In this document: positions 55,485-63,957 of the stretch, one piece after another | How the letters are laid out: every line of letters begins with the position of its first letter | Position numbering within the stretch: the first letter of the stretch is position 1 | DNA from: Melioribacteraceae bacterium | GTDB taxonomy: Bacteria > Bacteroidota > Ignavibacteria > Ignavibacteriales > Melioribacteraceae | Assembly: GCA_021739765.1 (NCBI GenBank) | Contig: JAIPBD010000003.1 | Coordinates: forward strand, 124,001 to 188,000 | DNA length: 64,000 nt | Reading direction: 5' to 3' | Position numbers and translations under genes: made by a program | Notes under the pieces: model-generated | Databases searched by the model: none | The model's input: only the letters and a program-made list of their open reading frames with translations | Told to the model about the DNA's origin: nothing

Positions 55485-56048
55485 TTAATTATTCGATGCC
55501 ACTTCCATTGTTCGTTTTTTTAGTGCCCAGTCAATCATCCCTTCGAGATTTCCTCGCATTTCTGCGATAACCATATTCTCATCCGCAAAGGTTACAAGTA
55601 AAAGTCTATCGTAACTATCCTTCGATTCTCTGAGAAATACAATTCCCAGCTCATTACCATCTTTAAATTTTACGAAATATTCGTAGTGATTATTTTCCAA
55701 TTTATATATCAGATCATCCAATACTTTCACTTCTGGTGAGTTTCTGGAATGGTCTCTTTTCTCGAAAATCGAAAATTCTATAAGATCAATCTGCGCAAAT
55801 AAATCGTCGACATTTTCACTTTCGTCATTATTTTTTTCCGCGACACGGATAAATAATCCAGCTACGGACATCATTGAACGGCCGATTCCGAATTCAAATC
55901 TTTTCACATAATCTTTGTCGACCCTTTGAGCGACACTTTCCCGTATACTTTTAAAGTGGGAAGTAACCCCGAAACAGCCGGTCTGAAACAGACCGACTGT
56001 TGAGATAAGTAATAATAGACTTATTCGTTTAATCTTCATCTTTGTCAT
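55485..56048 (-). CDS. Lipoprotein of the ECF sigma operon, DUF4252-like
   Basis: A lipoprotein of about 187 residues: basic start, hydrophobic stretch and lipobox LFQTGC. The mature part resembles DUF4252 proteins in its layout (an acidic middle, then KFKDGNELGIVFLRES and NMVIAEMRGNLEGMIDWALKK). I start at ATG 56048, with GGTGGG just upstream; ATG 56039 is equally possible. It overlaps the preceding gene by 20 bp. The last gene of the sigma operon. Confidence 0.7.
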   Translation of the reverse strand: MTKMKIKRISLLLLISTVGLFQTGCFGVTSHFKSIRESVAQRVDKDYVKRFEFGIGRSMMSVAGLFIRVAEKNNDESENVDDLFAQIDLIEFSIFEKRDHSRNSPEVKVLDDLIYKLENNHYEYFVKFKDGNELGIVFLRESKDSYDRLLLVTFADENMVIAEMRGNLEGMIDWALKKRTMEVASNN

Positions 56049-56604
56049 TTTTCCCACCATTGATTTTTTCAAGGTTTGGAATGTCAAATTTGTCCGATAA
56101 CCTGCCGATAGTTTCAAGATCAATATCACCTACGATATTAACAAATGTCGCTTGGTCGTTTTCATCCATAGCGGCGACAACTAATCCGGCTATAGTTTCT
56201 TCAGGAGTTGTCTTGATGTAAATATTTACATTCTCCTCTTTACCCTTTATTCGAACAATTCTATCCCACGATTTTTTATTCAAATCCTTGTCGATAGAAT
56301 TAATACGATCGACGACTTTGTCTTTGTTATTGGCGGAAACTTCAAAACTATTTACAACAATTAGTTTCAGTCCGGCGATTAAATTTGCCAATTCTTCATC
56401 TTCGCCTTTTGCCATCTTTGAAACCATTCTTAATAATTTGGCTTCAAGAATTACTTCTGCAACGCTTCCGTTTTCATCCGCTAAATCGAGATTACCAAAA
56501 TTGACATATCCCGGTTCATTTGAATAATCATTTTGTTGAGCGTTTATGTTAATCATTGCGGCGAATGTAAATATCGCCAATATTGCTAATATACGGAGTT
56601 TCAT
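56029..56604 (-). CDS. Exported DUF4252 protein
   Basis: A 191-residue protein with signal peptide MKLRILAILAIFTFAAMININA and cleavage before QQ. The rest matches DUF4252 (GYVNFGNLDL, VEANNK-like SANNKDKVV, NIYIKTTPEETIAGLVVAAMDEN and NIVGDIDLETIGRLSDKFDIP). DUF4252 proteins are typical of Bacteroidota and often sit beside ECF sigma and anti-sigma genes, as here. Biochemical function unknown. Confidence 0.85.
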   Translation of the reverse strand: MKLRILAILAIFTFAAMININAQQNDYSNEPGYVNFGNLDLADENGSVAEVILEAKLLRMVSKMAKGEDEELANLIAGLKLIVVNSFEVSANNKDKVVDRINSIDKDLNKKSWDRIVRIKGKEENVNIYIKTTPEETIAGLVVAAMDENDQATFVNIVGDIDLETIGRLSDKFDIPNLEKINGGKNDKDED

Positions 56605-57137
56605 TTTTCTCCCCCTTCTTCTAATAAGTTGTTAACTATGTTGATTCCTTTATTTAATGGCTTGCTTACTTTGTTTGTTAAAACATCTTCTTTAATTGTA
56701 TCCTTTGATTTCACGAAAAGATGACTAACAATAAGCAGAGCTTCTTTTACTTGTTTGTCCGCAACTTCAACTTCTTGCGGTGTAAAAAGTGATTCCGGTT
56801 GCGGTCGATCTATAAAAATCGTAGAGATTATTACAATTGAAGTAACCGCCATAATTGCCGCCGTATAAGCCGGTTTTGTAAAAAGCAGTTCATAAAGATC
56901 GAGAAAGAATCTGTTTTTTACTTTAATCTCTAAATTGCTGATTGAATTAGAAATAATTTCATCCGGGCAATCTTCGAGTGTTAATTTGTGAACATCGGAA
57001 GCTGTGCTAGAGTATTCATCATAAATTGCTTTCGCTTCAGAATTTTCGGAGATTAATTTCCTAATTTTCATTTTATCGAAAAGACTACCTCCCCCGTATG
57101 CAACTTCGATAATTTTATTTATTGTTTTTTCTTCCAT
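56601..57137 (-). CDS. Putative anti-sigma factor, single-pass membrane
   Basis: A 178-residue protein: a helical cytoplasmic N-terminal part (about 1-85) resembling the sigma-binding helices of anti-sigma factors, one membrane helix (about 91-109, AAIMAVTSIVIISTIFI), and an external part of about 70 residues. No zinc-binding HxxxCxxC signature is present. It starts 1 base overlapping the sigma gene stop, so sigma and anti-sigma are translationally coupled. Role inferred from this linkage. Confidence 0.75.
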   Translation of the reverse strand: MEEKTINKIIEVAYGGGSLFDKMKIRKLISENSEAKAIYDEYSSTASDVHKLTLEDCPDEIISNSISNLEIKVKNRFFLDLYELLFTKPAYTAAIMAVTSIVIISTIFIDRPQPESLFTPQEVEVADKQVKEALLIVSHLFVKSKDTIKEDVLTNKVSKPLNKGINIVNNLLEEGGEK

Positions 57138-57670
57138 TACAGCACCTCTTGCGCTTCGTAATTTTTAAGTTGTTCTTGTAATTTCTTTCTTGCTCTCATT
57201 AAGTAAACTTTTACACTATTTACCGGTATTCCTAAAGTCTTTGAAATTTCCCGATACTTAAAACCGTTTATCTCGTACAGTACAAATACACTCTTTAAAT
57301 TTTCGGGAAGTTTCTGAATTTCCTTTTTTATTTTCTCTGACATAAACTTCACATGTGTTTGTGATTCAGGCTCATTTTGTTCATCTGATAAATTATACAT
57401 GTCATCAAATTCCTCACTAATTGAGATTTCTCTGGAATACGAAATCGATCTTCGTCTGAGGTAATCGATACAAAGATTATGCGTTGTTCTCATAATCCAT
57501 GATTTCGCTTTCAAAATGTTGAACGAATTTTCTTTATCCCATATTTTAATTAAAACTTCCTGTGTAACGTCGTCAGCGTCCATTTTATCTTTCATCATAT
57601 ACAAAGCGTATGTATAAACAATGTTTGAATATTGTTTAATAAGGAATTTGTATTTGATTTCTTTATTCAT
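57137..57670 (-). CDS. ECF (sigma-70 family) sigma factor
   Basis: A 177-residue extracytoplasmic-function sigma factor: region 2 (YALYMMKDKMDADDVTQEVLIKIWDKENSF, AKSWIMRTTHNLCIDYLRRR) binds the -10 element, and region 4 (ENLKSVFVLYEINGFKYREISKTLGIPVNSVKVYLMRARKKL) binds the -35. It leads the four-gene operon sigma, anti-sigma, DUF4252, lipoprotein. The signal it answers is probably sensed at the membrane by the anti-sigma. Confidence 0.93.
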   Translation of the reverse strand: MNKEIKYKFLIKQYSNIVYTYALYMMKDKMDADDVTQEVLIKIWDKENSFNILKAKSWIMRTTHNLCIDYLRRRSISYSREISISEEFDDMYNLSDEQNEPESQTHVKFMSEKIKKEIQKLPENLKSVFVLYEINGFKYREISKTLGIPVNSVKVYLMRARKKLQEQLKNYEAQEVL

Positions 57671-57681
57671 TCTGATATAAA

Positions 57682-57708
57682 GACGAAATGAGTTAATTAA
57701 TTGTTACA
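57682..57708 (-). promoter_or_regulatory. Possible ECF-type promoter upstream of the sigma gene
   Basis: On the minus strand, TGTAAC, 17 bases and CGTC resemble the ECF pattern (AAC at -35, CGTC at -10). The -10 lies only 11 bases before the ATG, so transcription would start almost at the gene, leaving little or no leader. This fits an autoregulated but nearly leaderless gene, or a chance match. Confidence 0.3.
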
Positions 57709-57765
57709 ATCTTTTTTTTCTTCTATGTACTTTATCTATTACGATGCAATTGGTTATATTCAAGT

Positions 57766-58269
57766 ATGAAGGAACTCGACTTTAAACCCGCTAAATCGAA
57801 AACCGATTTTAGGCAAAATTATAAATTACATGATTTGGCAGAATGGAATGGTAAAAATCTCCTAACCCAATGGGGAATAAAATTTGCCGATTTTGGTGAG
57901 GACAAACGTTTTCATAAAGTATGGGAAAAAGGCGGCGATAAACCGGATACGGTATTGGAATCGAACAATAAAATCGCTTTTATTGATTGGAAAGGAAAAA
58001 GCAAACCATTTTGGATAATTAACAAACGTGCTTACAAATCTTACATTCAATGGTCTGAAAAACATAATGCCCCGGTTTTTATCGCATTTTTTGTCTTCGA
58101 CGAAAGGAAGAAAATCCTTGAAAAGAGAATCGGCTCGTTGATAAATCATAAAACGCAGCTTGTTGAAAAAAAACAATGGGATAAAAATGATACTATCAAG
58201 TTTACCGAAGAACTGCCCGAATTTAACCGCGTAAACCTAATTTCTTTGTGGAGAACTTTTTATGAGTAA
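57766..58269 (+). CDS. PD-(D/E)XK nuclease-like protein of unknown family
   Basis: A 167-residue protein. Residues 60-76 read PD-TVLESNNKIAFI-DWK: Pro60-Asp61, then Asp74-x-Lys76 after a hydrophobic strand, the core of the PD-(D/E)XK nuclease superfamily. It is followed by a helix with conserved-looking Lys/Arg/Tyr (NKRAYKSYIQWSEKHN) and a strand (PVFIAFFVF), as in that fold. It overlaps the next gene by 8 bp. No restriction methylase or phage gene is nearby. The nuclease call is from motif only. Confidence 0.6.
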   Translation: MKELDFKPAKSKTDFRQNYKLHDLAEWNGKNLLTQWGIKFADFGEDKRFHKVWEKGGDKPDTVLESNNKIAFIDWKGKSKPFWIINKRAYKSYIQWSEKHNAPVFIAFFVFDERKKILEKRIGSLINHKTQLVEKKQWDKNDTIKFTEELPEFNRVNLISLWRTFYE

Positions 58270-58798
58270 TGCTGAAAAAGAAGCGGTTGAATCTCTTTTC
58301 AGAAACGGTACCAGTTTTGATGATTTGTTCGACGCTTTTCGATTTGCGCTTGAAAAACAAATCGAGGATATAGATTGTTACAAAATTCTAATAGCGAACC
58401 CATGCTTAAATTCCAACGAAGTTGATTTGTTTATAAAAAAGCTGGTCGAGACAATTAAAGGAAAAGCTTTTGAGATCTATCTTTGGGCGGGTGAAGTTTA
58501 TTTTGGTTCAATCAATCTTAATAATATTTCAAAATCGCTTGAGTACTTTAAGCTGGCATTTTCAATCCATAATTCTTCACAACCTCTTCATAAAGCCATT
58601 GATTTGTACAATGTGGATTTTGAAATACAAACAAACAATTCTGTATTAAAATTCGTTGAGGAGAATGTTGAGAAAGTTGATGACCGCGGGTATTTATACG
58701 ATGATTTAGCTAATATCTACAAACAGAAAGGTGATAATCAGAAGTACGCGAAATATCGCCGGCTTCAAGAAAAATTCCTAAAGGATAAACATCAGTAG
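58262..58798 (+). CDS. Helical repeat protein, partner of the nuclease-like gene
   Basis: A 178-residue, mostly helical cytoplasmic protein. The last third reads like a TPR pair (YLYDDLANIYKQKGDNQKYAKYRRLQEKF) and an earlier part (KSLEYFKLAFSI) also looks TPR-like. No enzymatic motif is seen. It overlaps the PD-(D/E)XK-like gene by 8 bp, so the two are translationally coupled and may form a complex. Its end overlaps the convergent patatin gene by 7 bp. Confidence 0.65.
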   Translation: MSNAEKEAVESLFRNGTSFDDLFDAFRFALEKQIEDIDCYKILIANPCLNSNEVDLFIKKLVETIKGKAFEIYLWAGEVYFGSINLNNISKSLEYFKLAFSIHNSSQPLHKAIDLYNVDFEIQTNNSVLKFVEENVEKVDDRGYLYDDLANIYKQKGDNQKYAKYRRLQEKFLKDKHQ

Positions 58799-61494
58799 TA
58801 GTATCCGATCGTGAAATAAAATTGTGTATCTCCCCAAACCAAAATGTTTTCGGGAATCTGTCTTTTTATCAGGAAGCTCTTACCAATCGCAAATTCAGCA
58901 GGCCCGATCGGTGTATCAAGAGATAGACTTAAACCAAGTCCGTGACGTAAATCTTTGAATCTTATTTGTTCTCGTTGACTCCAAACTGAACCAAGATCAT
59001 ACCTAAATTTTAAATAACTGTCGAAGAACAGCTTTACCGGCAAGGTGTATCGGTATTCAAGCGAGGAGAGAAAGACTTGCCGTCCACGATATTCGCTATC
59101 ACGAAAACCAAAAAAGTGATTTTGCCCGCCAAACGAAAATTGCTGACTGAGAGGTAAGGTCTCATCTCCGAATCCAAGCACAAATCTTGCGTTAAGATTA
59201 TGGGATAAACTGATTGGGAAATAGGCTTTATAATCCATTTCAAATTTTGTAAAACTGACGTCACTGCCTAGATTCTGTTGAGCCGATTCCCAACCAAGTT
59301 TAAAAAGTACACCCCGGTTCGGAAAAGGGAATTTGTTTTGTGAATCAATGAGCAAATTCACTCTAAGCATTGCGACAACAATGTTGTAAGTATCTCCGGT
59401 ATAATCCAGCTTATTAGCAATTTCATCGGTTTGAATTTTGAATTCACCAAATAGGCTTCCAATTTTTTCAACTTGCGCTCCTAATCCGGCAGAAAAACCA
59501 ATTCTTTTCTGTCTGTATTCTCCCACCTTAGAACGCGAGAACCTGTTAGGGAGTGTAACTTCATCGTTTTCATAAAGATTATAATCACGAAACTCATGAT
59601 AAGCACGTATTTTATATGTCAGGTATGTATCAAACAACCGATTCGCACGATTCTCTAAAATCAATGATCGATTTCTCAATCCACCGGTAAATATCAATCC
59701 CAATTCTGACCCGGTTCCGAATAGGTTTTCGTCACGAAGATCAATTAACACTTGAGTTTGGTTTTCATTATCAATGCGTAATCCAAACCGCATTAAACTG
59801 GATATTTTTTCTTCCAAAACAATATTTAAGTCGTAATCGGAATTCGTTCTGCTCACTTGCAATTCGATGCTGTTAAATAGATTAGTCGTTCTTAAATTAG
59901 CCAGCCCTTTCTCAACTTCACTATACTGAAACAGTTCTCCACTGCTGAAATTGAACTCTCGAAGAATCACATCATCCATAGTTTTATCATTTCCGATAAG
60001 ATTTATCGATGCAATTCTGCCTTCGATAAAATTGAGGTCCAACACACCGGTGTTTCCATCAAACTGAAAATCGGTTAAAGTAGCAAGAGAAAATCCGTTT
60101 GCTCGATATTCTTTCAAGATGGTTAGTATTAAATCGAGCACGATATTATTATTAAAAGTAAACCCTTCAATTTGTCCTGTTATTGAATCAAATTCACTTA
60201 CATCAATAGATTTTATACCATTTAGATTTATCTGATTGACTTTAGGATAGCTTTCAGTTTTAAAAATTATTTTTACCGAAGATCCCGAATATTCAATATC
60301 AGCAAAGACATTTAGGAAATTTCCATCTCTTAAAATCTTAGCTATTTCAAGCAAAATTTCGGATTCGAATATTTCCTTGTAATCAGAATACTTATAATTC
60401 AAATAATCGTTCAAATCATGATTATCGGCTTCAATTGAAAAATTCGTGTAACTAATATCGTTAGCGCAGAGTTTTTCCCGAATGATATTATCGGTAAATT
60501 GCCGGATTTCATCAATATGCTCTCTTGCCTCAATTTCACCCAGCGTTATAAGTTCAGCAAGATTTGTGAAATCGGAATTTTCGTGAGTTCCAATATTCGG
60601 CTCAATTACGAAATCAGCGGCAGCCAATTCTTGATCATTTAAAATTTTCATTGGAATGCTTACCATCTGGTCGGCGATATTCCAGGGTAATTTTAATTCT
60701 TCTTCCGATTTAAGCGGTGAGCTTGTATTTACGGCAATTATTAAATCGGCTTCATTTTCTTGTGCTATTGTGGTGGGAATATTTGAAACCAATCCGCCAT
60801 CAACCAAAAGAAGCGAATCTTTATAAACCGGAGCAAGCAACAATGAAATACTTGATGATGCACGCAAAGCGAGGGCTAAAGAACCATCTTCTAAAACGTA
60901 AGGTTCCCCGGATATTAAATCTGTGCTTACTGCTTTAAAATCAAAAAGTAATTCATCAAATTTTTTGCGAACATGAATCGGAGCATTTAGAGTCACCAGG
61001 TTGAGATAATTTGATACTTTTTGTCCGGTATTAATAGAAGTAGGAATAACAGGTTTTAATCCATCAAAACGAATGCTGAAGATTGCCCTATCCTCGCTGA
61101 GTTTTTGATCGACGAACAATTCATACCGATTGGCTTCTTCGATCGAAAAAAATTCATCCCAAGGCAGATTTCTAACAATAGAATCAATTTCATTTATAGA
61201 ATAACCGGCAGAATACATTCCCCCGATTAAACTGCCCATACTAGTTCCGATAATTGATGAAATCGGAATTCCCGCTTCATCTAAAACTCGCAATACGCCT
61301 ATTTGGGAAATGCCACGCGCCCCGCCTCCACTTAGTACTAAGCTGATTTTAGGATAGTTTGTAGGGATTTGTTGAACTAATCCAAATGGTAATGGTTTTT
61401 CTTTTAGTTCAAACGAGAGGCGTTTGCTTTCTACTTGTGCAAGAAGTTGAGAAAACAGGAAAAGAAACAATATGACAGGTTTTATTATCCGCAA
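58792..61494 (-). CDS. Patatin-like phospholipase fused to POTRA and BamA-like barrel
   Basis: A 900-residue outer-membrane protein of the PlpD (type Vd) kind. After a signal peptide (about 1-20) there is a patatin domain with SGGGARG (55-61), nucleophile Ser85 in GTSMG and Asp232 in DGG, so the catalytic dyad is intact. POTRA-like repeats follow (about 410-560), then a 16-strand-type surface-antigen barrel (about 570-900) ending GDTQFYFTIGYYY with an aromatic C-terminus. It may hydrolyse phospholipids at the outer membrane. Confidence 0.9.
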   Translation of the reverse strand: MRIIKPVILFLFLFSQLLAQVESKRLSFELKEKPLPFGLVQQIPTNYPKISLVLSGGGARGISQIGVLRVLDEAGIPISSIIGTSMGSLIGGMYSAGYSINEIDSIVRNLPWDEFFSIEEANRYELFVDQKLSEDRAIFSIRFDGLKPVIPTSINTGQKVSNYLNLVTLNAPIHVRKKFDELLFDFKAVSTDLISGEPYVLEDGSLALALRASSSISLLLAPVYKDSLLLVDGGLVSNIPTTIAQENEADLIIAVNTSSPLKSEEELKLPWNIADQMVSIPMKILNDQELAAADFVIEPNIGTHENSDFTNLAELITLGEIEAREHIDEIRQFTDNIIREKLCANDISYTNFSIEADNHDLNDYLNYKYSDYKEIFESEILLEIAKILRDGNFLNVFADIEYSGSSVKIIFKTESYPKVNQINLNGIKSIDVSEFDSITGQIEGFTFNNNIVLDLILTILKEYRANGFSLATLTDFQFDGNTGVLDLNFIEGRIASINLIGNDKTMDDVILREFNFSSGELFQYSEVEKGLANLRTTNLFNSIELQVSRTNSDYDLNIVLEEKISSLMRFGLRIDNENQTQVLIDLRDENLFGTGSELGLIFTGGLRNRSLILENRANRLFDTYLTYKIRAYHEFRDYNLYENDEVTLPNRFSRSKVGEYRQKRIGFSAGLGAQVEKIGSLFGEFKIQTDEIANKLDYTGDTYNIVVAMLRVNLLIDSQNKFPFPNRGVLFKLGWESAQQNLGSDVSFTKFEMDYKAYFPISLSHNLNARFVLGFGDETLPLSQQFSFGGQNHFFGFRDSEYRGRQVFLSSLEYRYTLPVKLFFDSYLKFRYDLGSVWSQREQIRFKDLRHGLGLSLSLDTPIGPAEFAIGKSFLIKRQIPENILVWGDTQFYFTIGYYY

Positions 61495-61571
61495 AATGAA
61501 TTCCTTTGAACCGGAAATTCAAATCTAATAAAGCGAATTAAAAAAAAATGTTATGTAACGCATAAAACTAC

Positions 61572-63455
61572 TTATTTCTTTTTCCGTTTCCCTAAAGATT
61601 GTCCGCCCGCTTTTTGTTTTGCTTCTGCGGCTTCCATCATTTTTGTCATAAATCCTTTTCGTTTTTTAGGATCTTTGATCGGTACAAGCTCTACGCCTTT
61701 ACTTGATTGGTTAATATAATACTGTTGACCAATGGAAAGTAAGTTGAACATGAAGTAGTAAAGATTCAGTCCGGATGAAAAACTCATAAACAGAAATGTG
61801 AACATAAAGGGCATCACATAAACCAGAGCCTTTTGTGTCGGATCTTTAACGGTCATTTTTTGCTGGAAAAACATTGTTATTCCCAACAAAGGTGCAAGTC
61901 CGCTAATCTTATCAACTCCAACCAAAGGAATCGTGAATGGAAGTTCATAGATTATATCCGGTGAGGAAAGGTTTGTAATCCACCAAATAAAGGGTTCATG
62001 GCGGATTTCGATTGCGACATTAAAAAATGTAAATAACGCGAAAAGTATCGGCATCTGCAACAACATAGGCATACAGCCACCCATAGGTGAAACACCATAA
62101 GTGCCGTATATTTTCATCTGTTCTTTCTGGAGCTTTTGAGGATCACCTTTGTATTTTTCTTTCAACTCGGTGATTTTCGGTTGAAGCATTTGCATTTTTT
62201 TCATTGACTCATAACTTTTGTGAGTCAACGGATAAAGTGCAATTTTAATAATTATCGAGAATACGATAATCACAAACCCGTAATTGGGAATAAATCCATG
62301 CAAAAAGATAAAAAGCGGGAGAAGAATATATTCCGAAATTGGGCGGATAATTAATTTTAGCCCGGGGAACCCTCCGAAATCGAAGATGGCCTCGTAATTG
62401 TTTTCGTGACTAGTTAGGATATCGTATTGAATCGGTCCGATATAAAGATCAAACGTGTTTTTTTGAATCCTACTATCATTAAATGGGACCTTTAAACTAG
62501 CTGAATAGTATTCACGATCACCAATTTGAGTATCCTGAGTTTTTACTCCTTCAAAATATGCGCCGCCTTCCGGACTCGCATTTTTCGGTGCAATAATTAC
62601 CGCAAAATATTTGTTTCTAATCGAAACCCAATCAACTTTTCCATTAATGTCCTTTGTTACTTTTTCACCAACCGATGAAGCATCGATTACAACGGTTTCG
62701 TCGCCGGAATATGCTATCGCATTCGAATAATTAGCTTCATCAACTGAATTTTCCTCAACAAAATTTAATCCTTCCGACCAAACAACATCATAACGATAAC
62801 TACTTATCAGGTTATCAAGGTTTTCTAATTCTACATCAAACTTGGAATCGTATTTATTACCGTAGAAGGTGAAAATCTTTCTTATTACTCCACCATTACC
62901 AACATCATACGAAAAGATAAAATTAAGAGAATCCGTTCCGCTCAATTCGTATTTGTACTTGGGTCGATTTAGATCAAAATTGAGTTCTGCAGTATTAACC
63001 AGTTGACCTTCTTTCGTAACAAAAAGCACATTTAGATCGCCACCGTTTTCGGTATTAACCAACTGAACATGTGTATTGTAAAAGTCATCTTCCGGATATT
63101 TTTTATGATACCAAGTTTCATACTCTTTAAGATATATTTTTCTAAATCGCGCGCCTTTAGTTGTTAGCTCAATCCTATACAAATCGGTATCAATAGTGAT
63201 GATTCTCGGCTTTTCTTCGGTTTCATCTTGGATCAGTAAATCTTTGTCCGCGACGGATTCCGCTAATTCTTTCAGATTCGTTTTCGGAAGCTCGCTTTCG
63301 GATTGGACTTTGGGGGAATCATTTTGAGATTCCTGAGTTACTTGATTTTGATCTGTTATCGGTGGTTGTTGATTGGGATCGGGCGCGTTAATATATAGCC
63401 AGGCTACTAAAATTACTCCGATTAATACAAATGCTATTGTCGTTTGCCTATCCAT
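61572..63455 (-). CDS. yidC: Membrane protein insertase YidC
   Basis: Inserts membrane proteins, alone or with Sec. The 627 residues have an N-terminal helix (about 7-24), a large periplasmic domain (about 60-340), then the conserved C-terminal 5-helix domain (FPGLKLIIRPISEYILLPLF, KEQMKIYGTYGVSPMGGCMPMLLQMPILFALFTFF). The end is basic. It follows rnpA after 74 bp; no yidD gene lies between them, as found in many bacteria. Confidence 0.96.
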   Translation of the reverse strand: MDRQTTIAFVLIGVILVAWLYINAPDPNQQPPITDQNQVTQESQNDSPKVQSESELPKTNLKELAESVADKDLLIQDETEEKPRIITIDTDLYRIELTTKGARFRKIYLKEYETWYHKKYPEDDFYNTHVQLVNTENGGDLNVLFVTKEGQLVNTAELNFDLNRPKYKYELSGTDSLNFIFSYDVGNGGVIRKIFTFYGNKYDSKFDVELENLDNLISSYRYDVVWSEGLNFVEENSVDEANYSNAIAYSGDETVVIDASSVGEKVTKDINGKVDWVSIRNKYFAVIIAPKNASPEGGAYFEGVKTQDTQIGDREYYSASLKVPFNDSRIQKNTFDLYIGPIQYDILTSHENNYEAIFDFGGFPGLKLIIRPISEYILLPLFIFLHGFIPNYGFVIIVFSIIIKIALYPLTHKSYESMKKMQMLQPKITELKEKYKGDPQKLQKEQMKIYGTYGVSPMGGCMPMLLQMPILFALFTFFNVAIEIRHEPFIWWITNLSSPDIIYELPFTIPLVGVDKISGLAPLLGITMFFQQKMTVKDPTQKALVYVMPFMFTFLFMSFSSGLNLYYFMFNLLSIGQQYYINQSSKGVELVPIKDPKKRKGFMTKMMEAAEAKQKAGGQSLGKRKKK

Positions 63456-63529
63456 GATACTTTTCCGTTTTCCTGACTGCTTAATTTTTCATTTATTTGA
63501 ATGGTTTTGTTTAGCAAATAATTCTTATG

Positions 63530-63952
63530 CTAACTTGTCTTACCATACTTGTTTACAATTTGATTCGTGATTTGGCGAATTAAATCAATCGCGTCCGGTT
63601 CTAAATTTTTCAATGCAATTTTTGGGTTTTTCTTTTGATTGATCGAATAAAGGGAAAACACAAGAAGGAGGAGAAGATTGTAATTTTGAGAACTTTGTTT
63701 CAACTCTAATTTGTTTTTTCTGTAAGATTCTTTTAATAATCTTCTTACTCTATTTCTCCAAACTGCTTTCCCGGACTTTCTATGAACAGCGAAAGCAGCC
63801 TTTACGCCGCTTTCTTCCGAATTTTCTTCGCAATAATAAGTTACTTTTAGATTACCTTGTTTTGAAATTAGGACTTTTCCGAAAGAATATACTTTCCGAA
63901 AATCATTTTTGCTTTTTATTCTCTCTTGTTTGGAAAGTCCAAATTTCTTCAA
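63530..63952 (-). CDS. rnpA: Ribonuclease P protein component
   Basis: Protein subunit of RNase P, which matures the 5' ends of tRNAs. The 140 residues open with LSKQERIKSKNDFRKVYSFGK and carry the RNR motif in AVWRNRVRRLLKESYR. The start is TTG at 63952, 5 bases after the rpmH stop; no other start codon lies between. rpmH-rnpA-yidC is the classical arrangement near oriC. Confidence 0.93.
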   Translation of the reverse strand: MKKFGLSKQERIKSKNDFRKVYSFGKVLISKQGNLKVTYYCEENSEESGVKAAFAVHRKSGKAVWRNRVRRLLKESYRKNKLELKQSSQNYNLLLLLVFSLYSINQKKNPKIALKNLEPDAIDLIRQITNQIVNKYGKTS

Positions 63953-63957
63953 AACTA

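Noticed and set aside
57766-58798. Restriction-modification or phage defence island
   Set aside because: No methylase, helicase, integrase or repeat is nearby; only the nuclease-like motif supports it.
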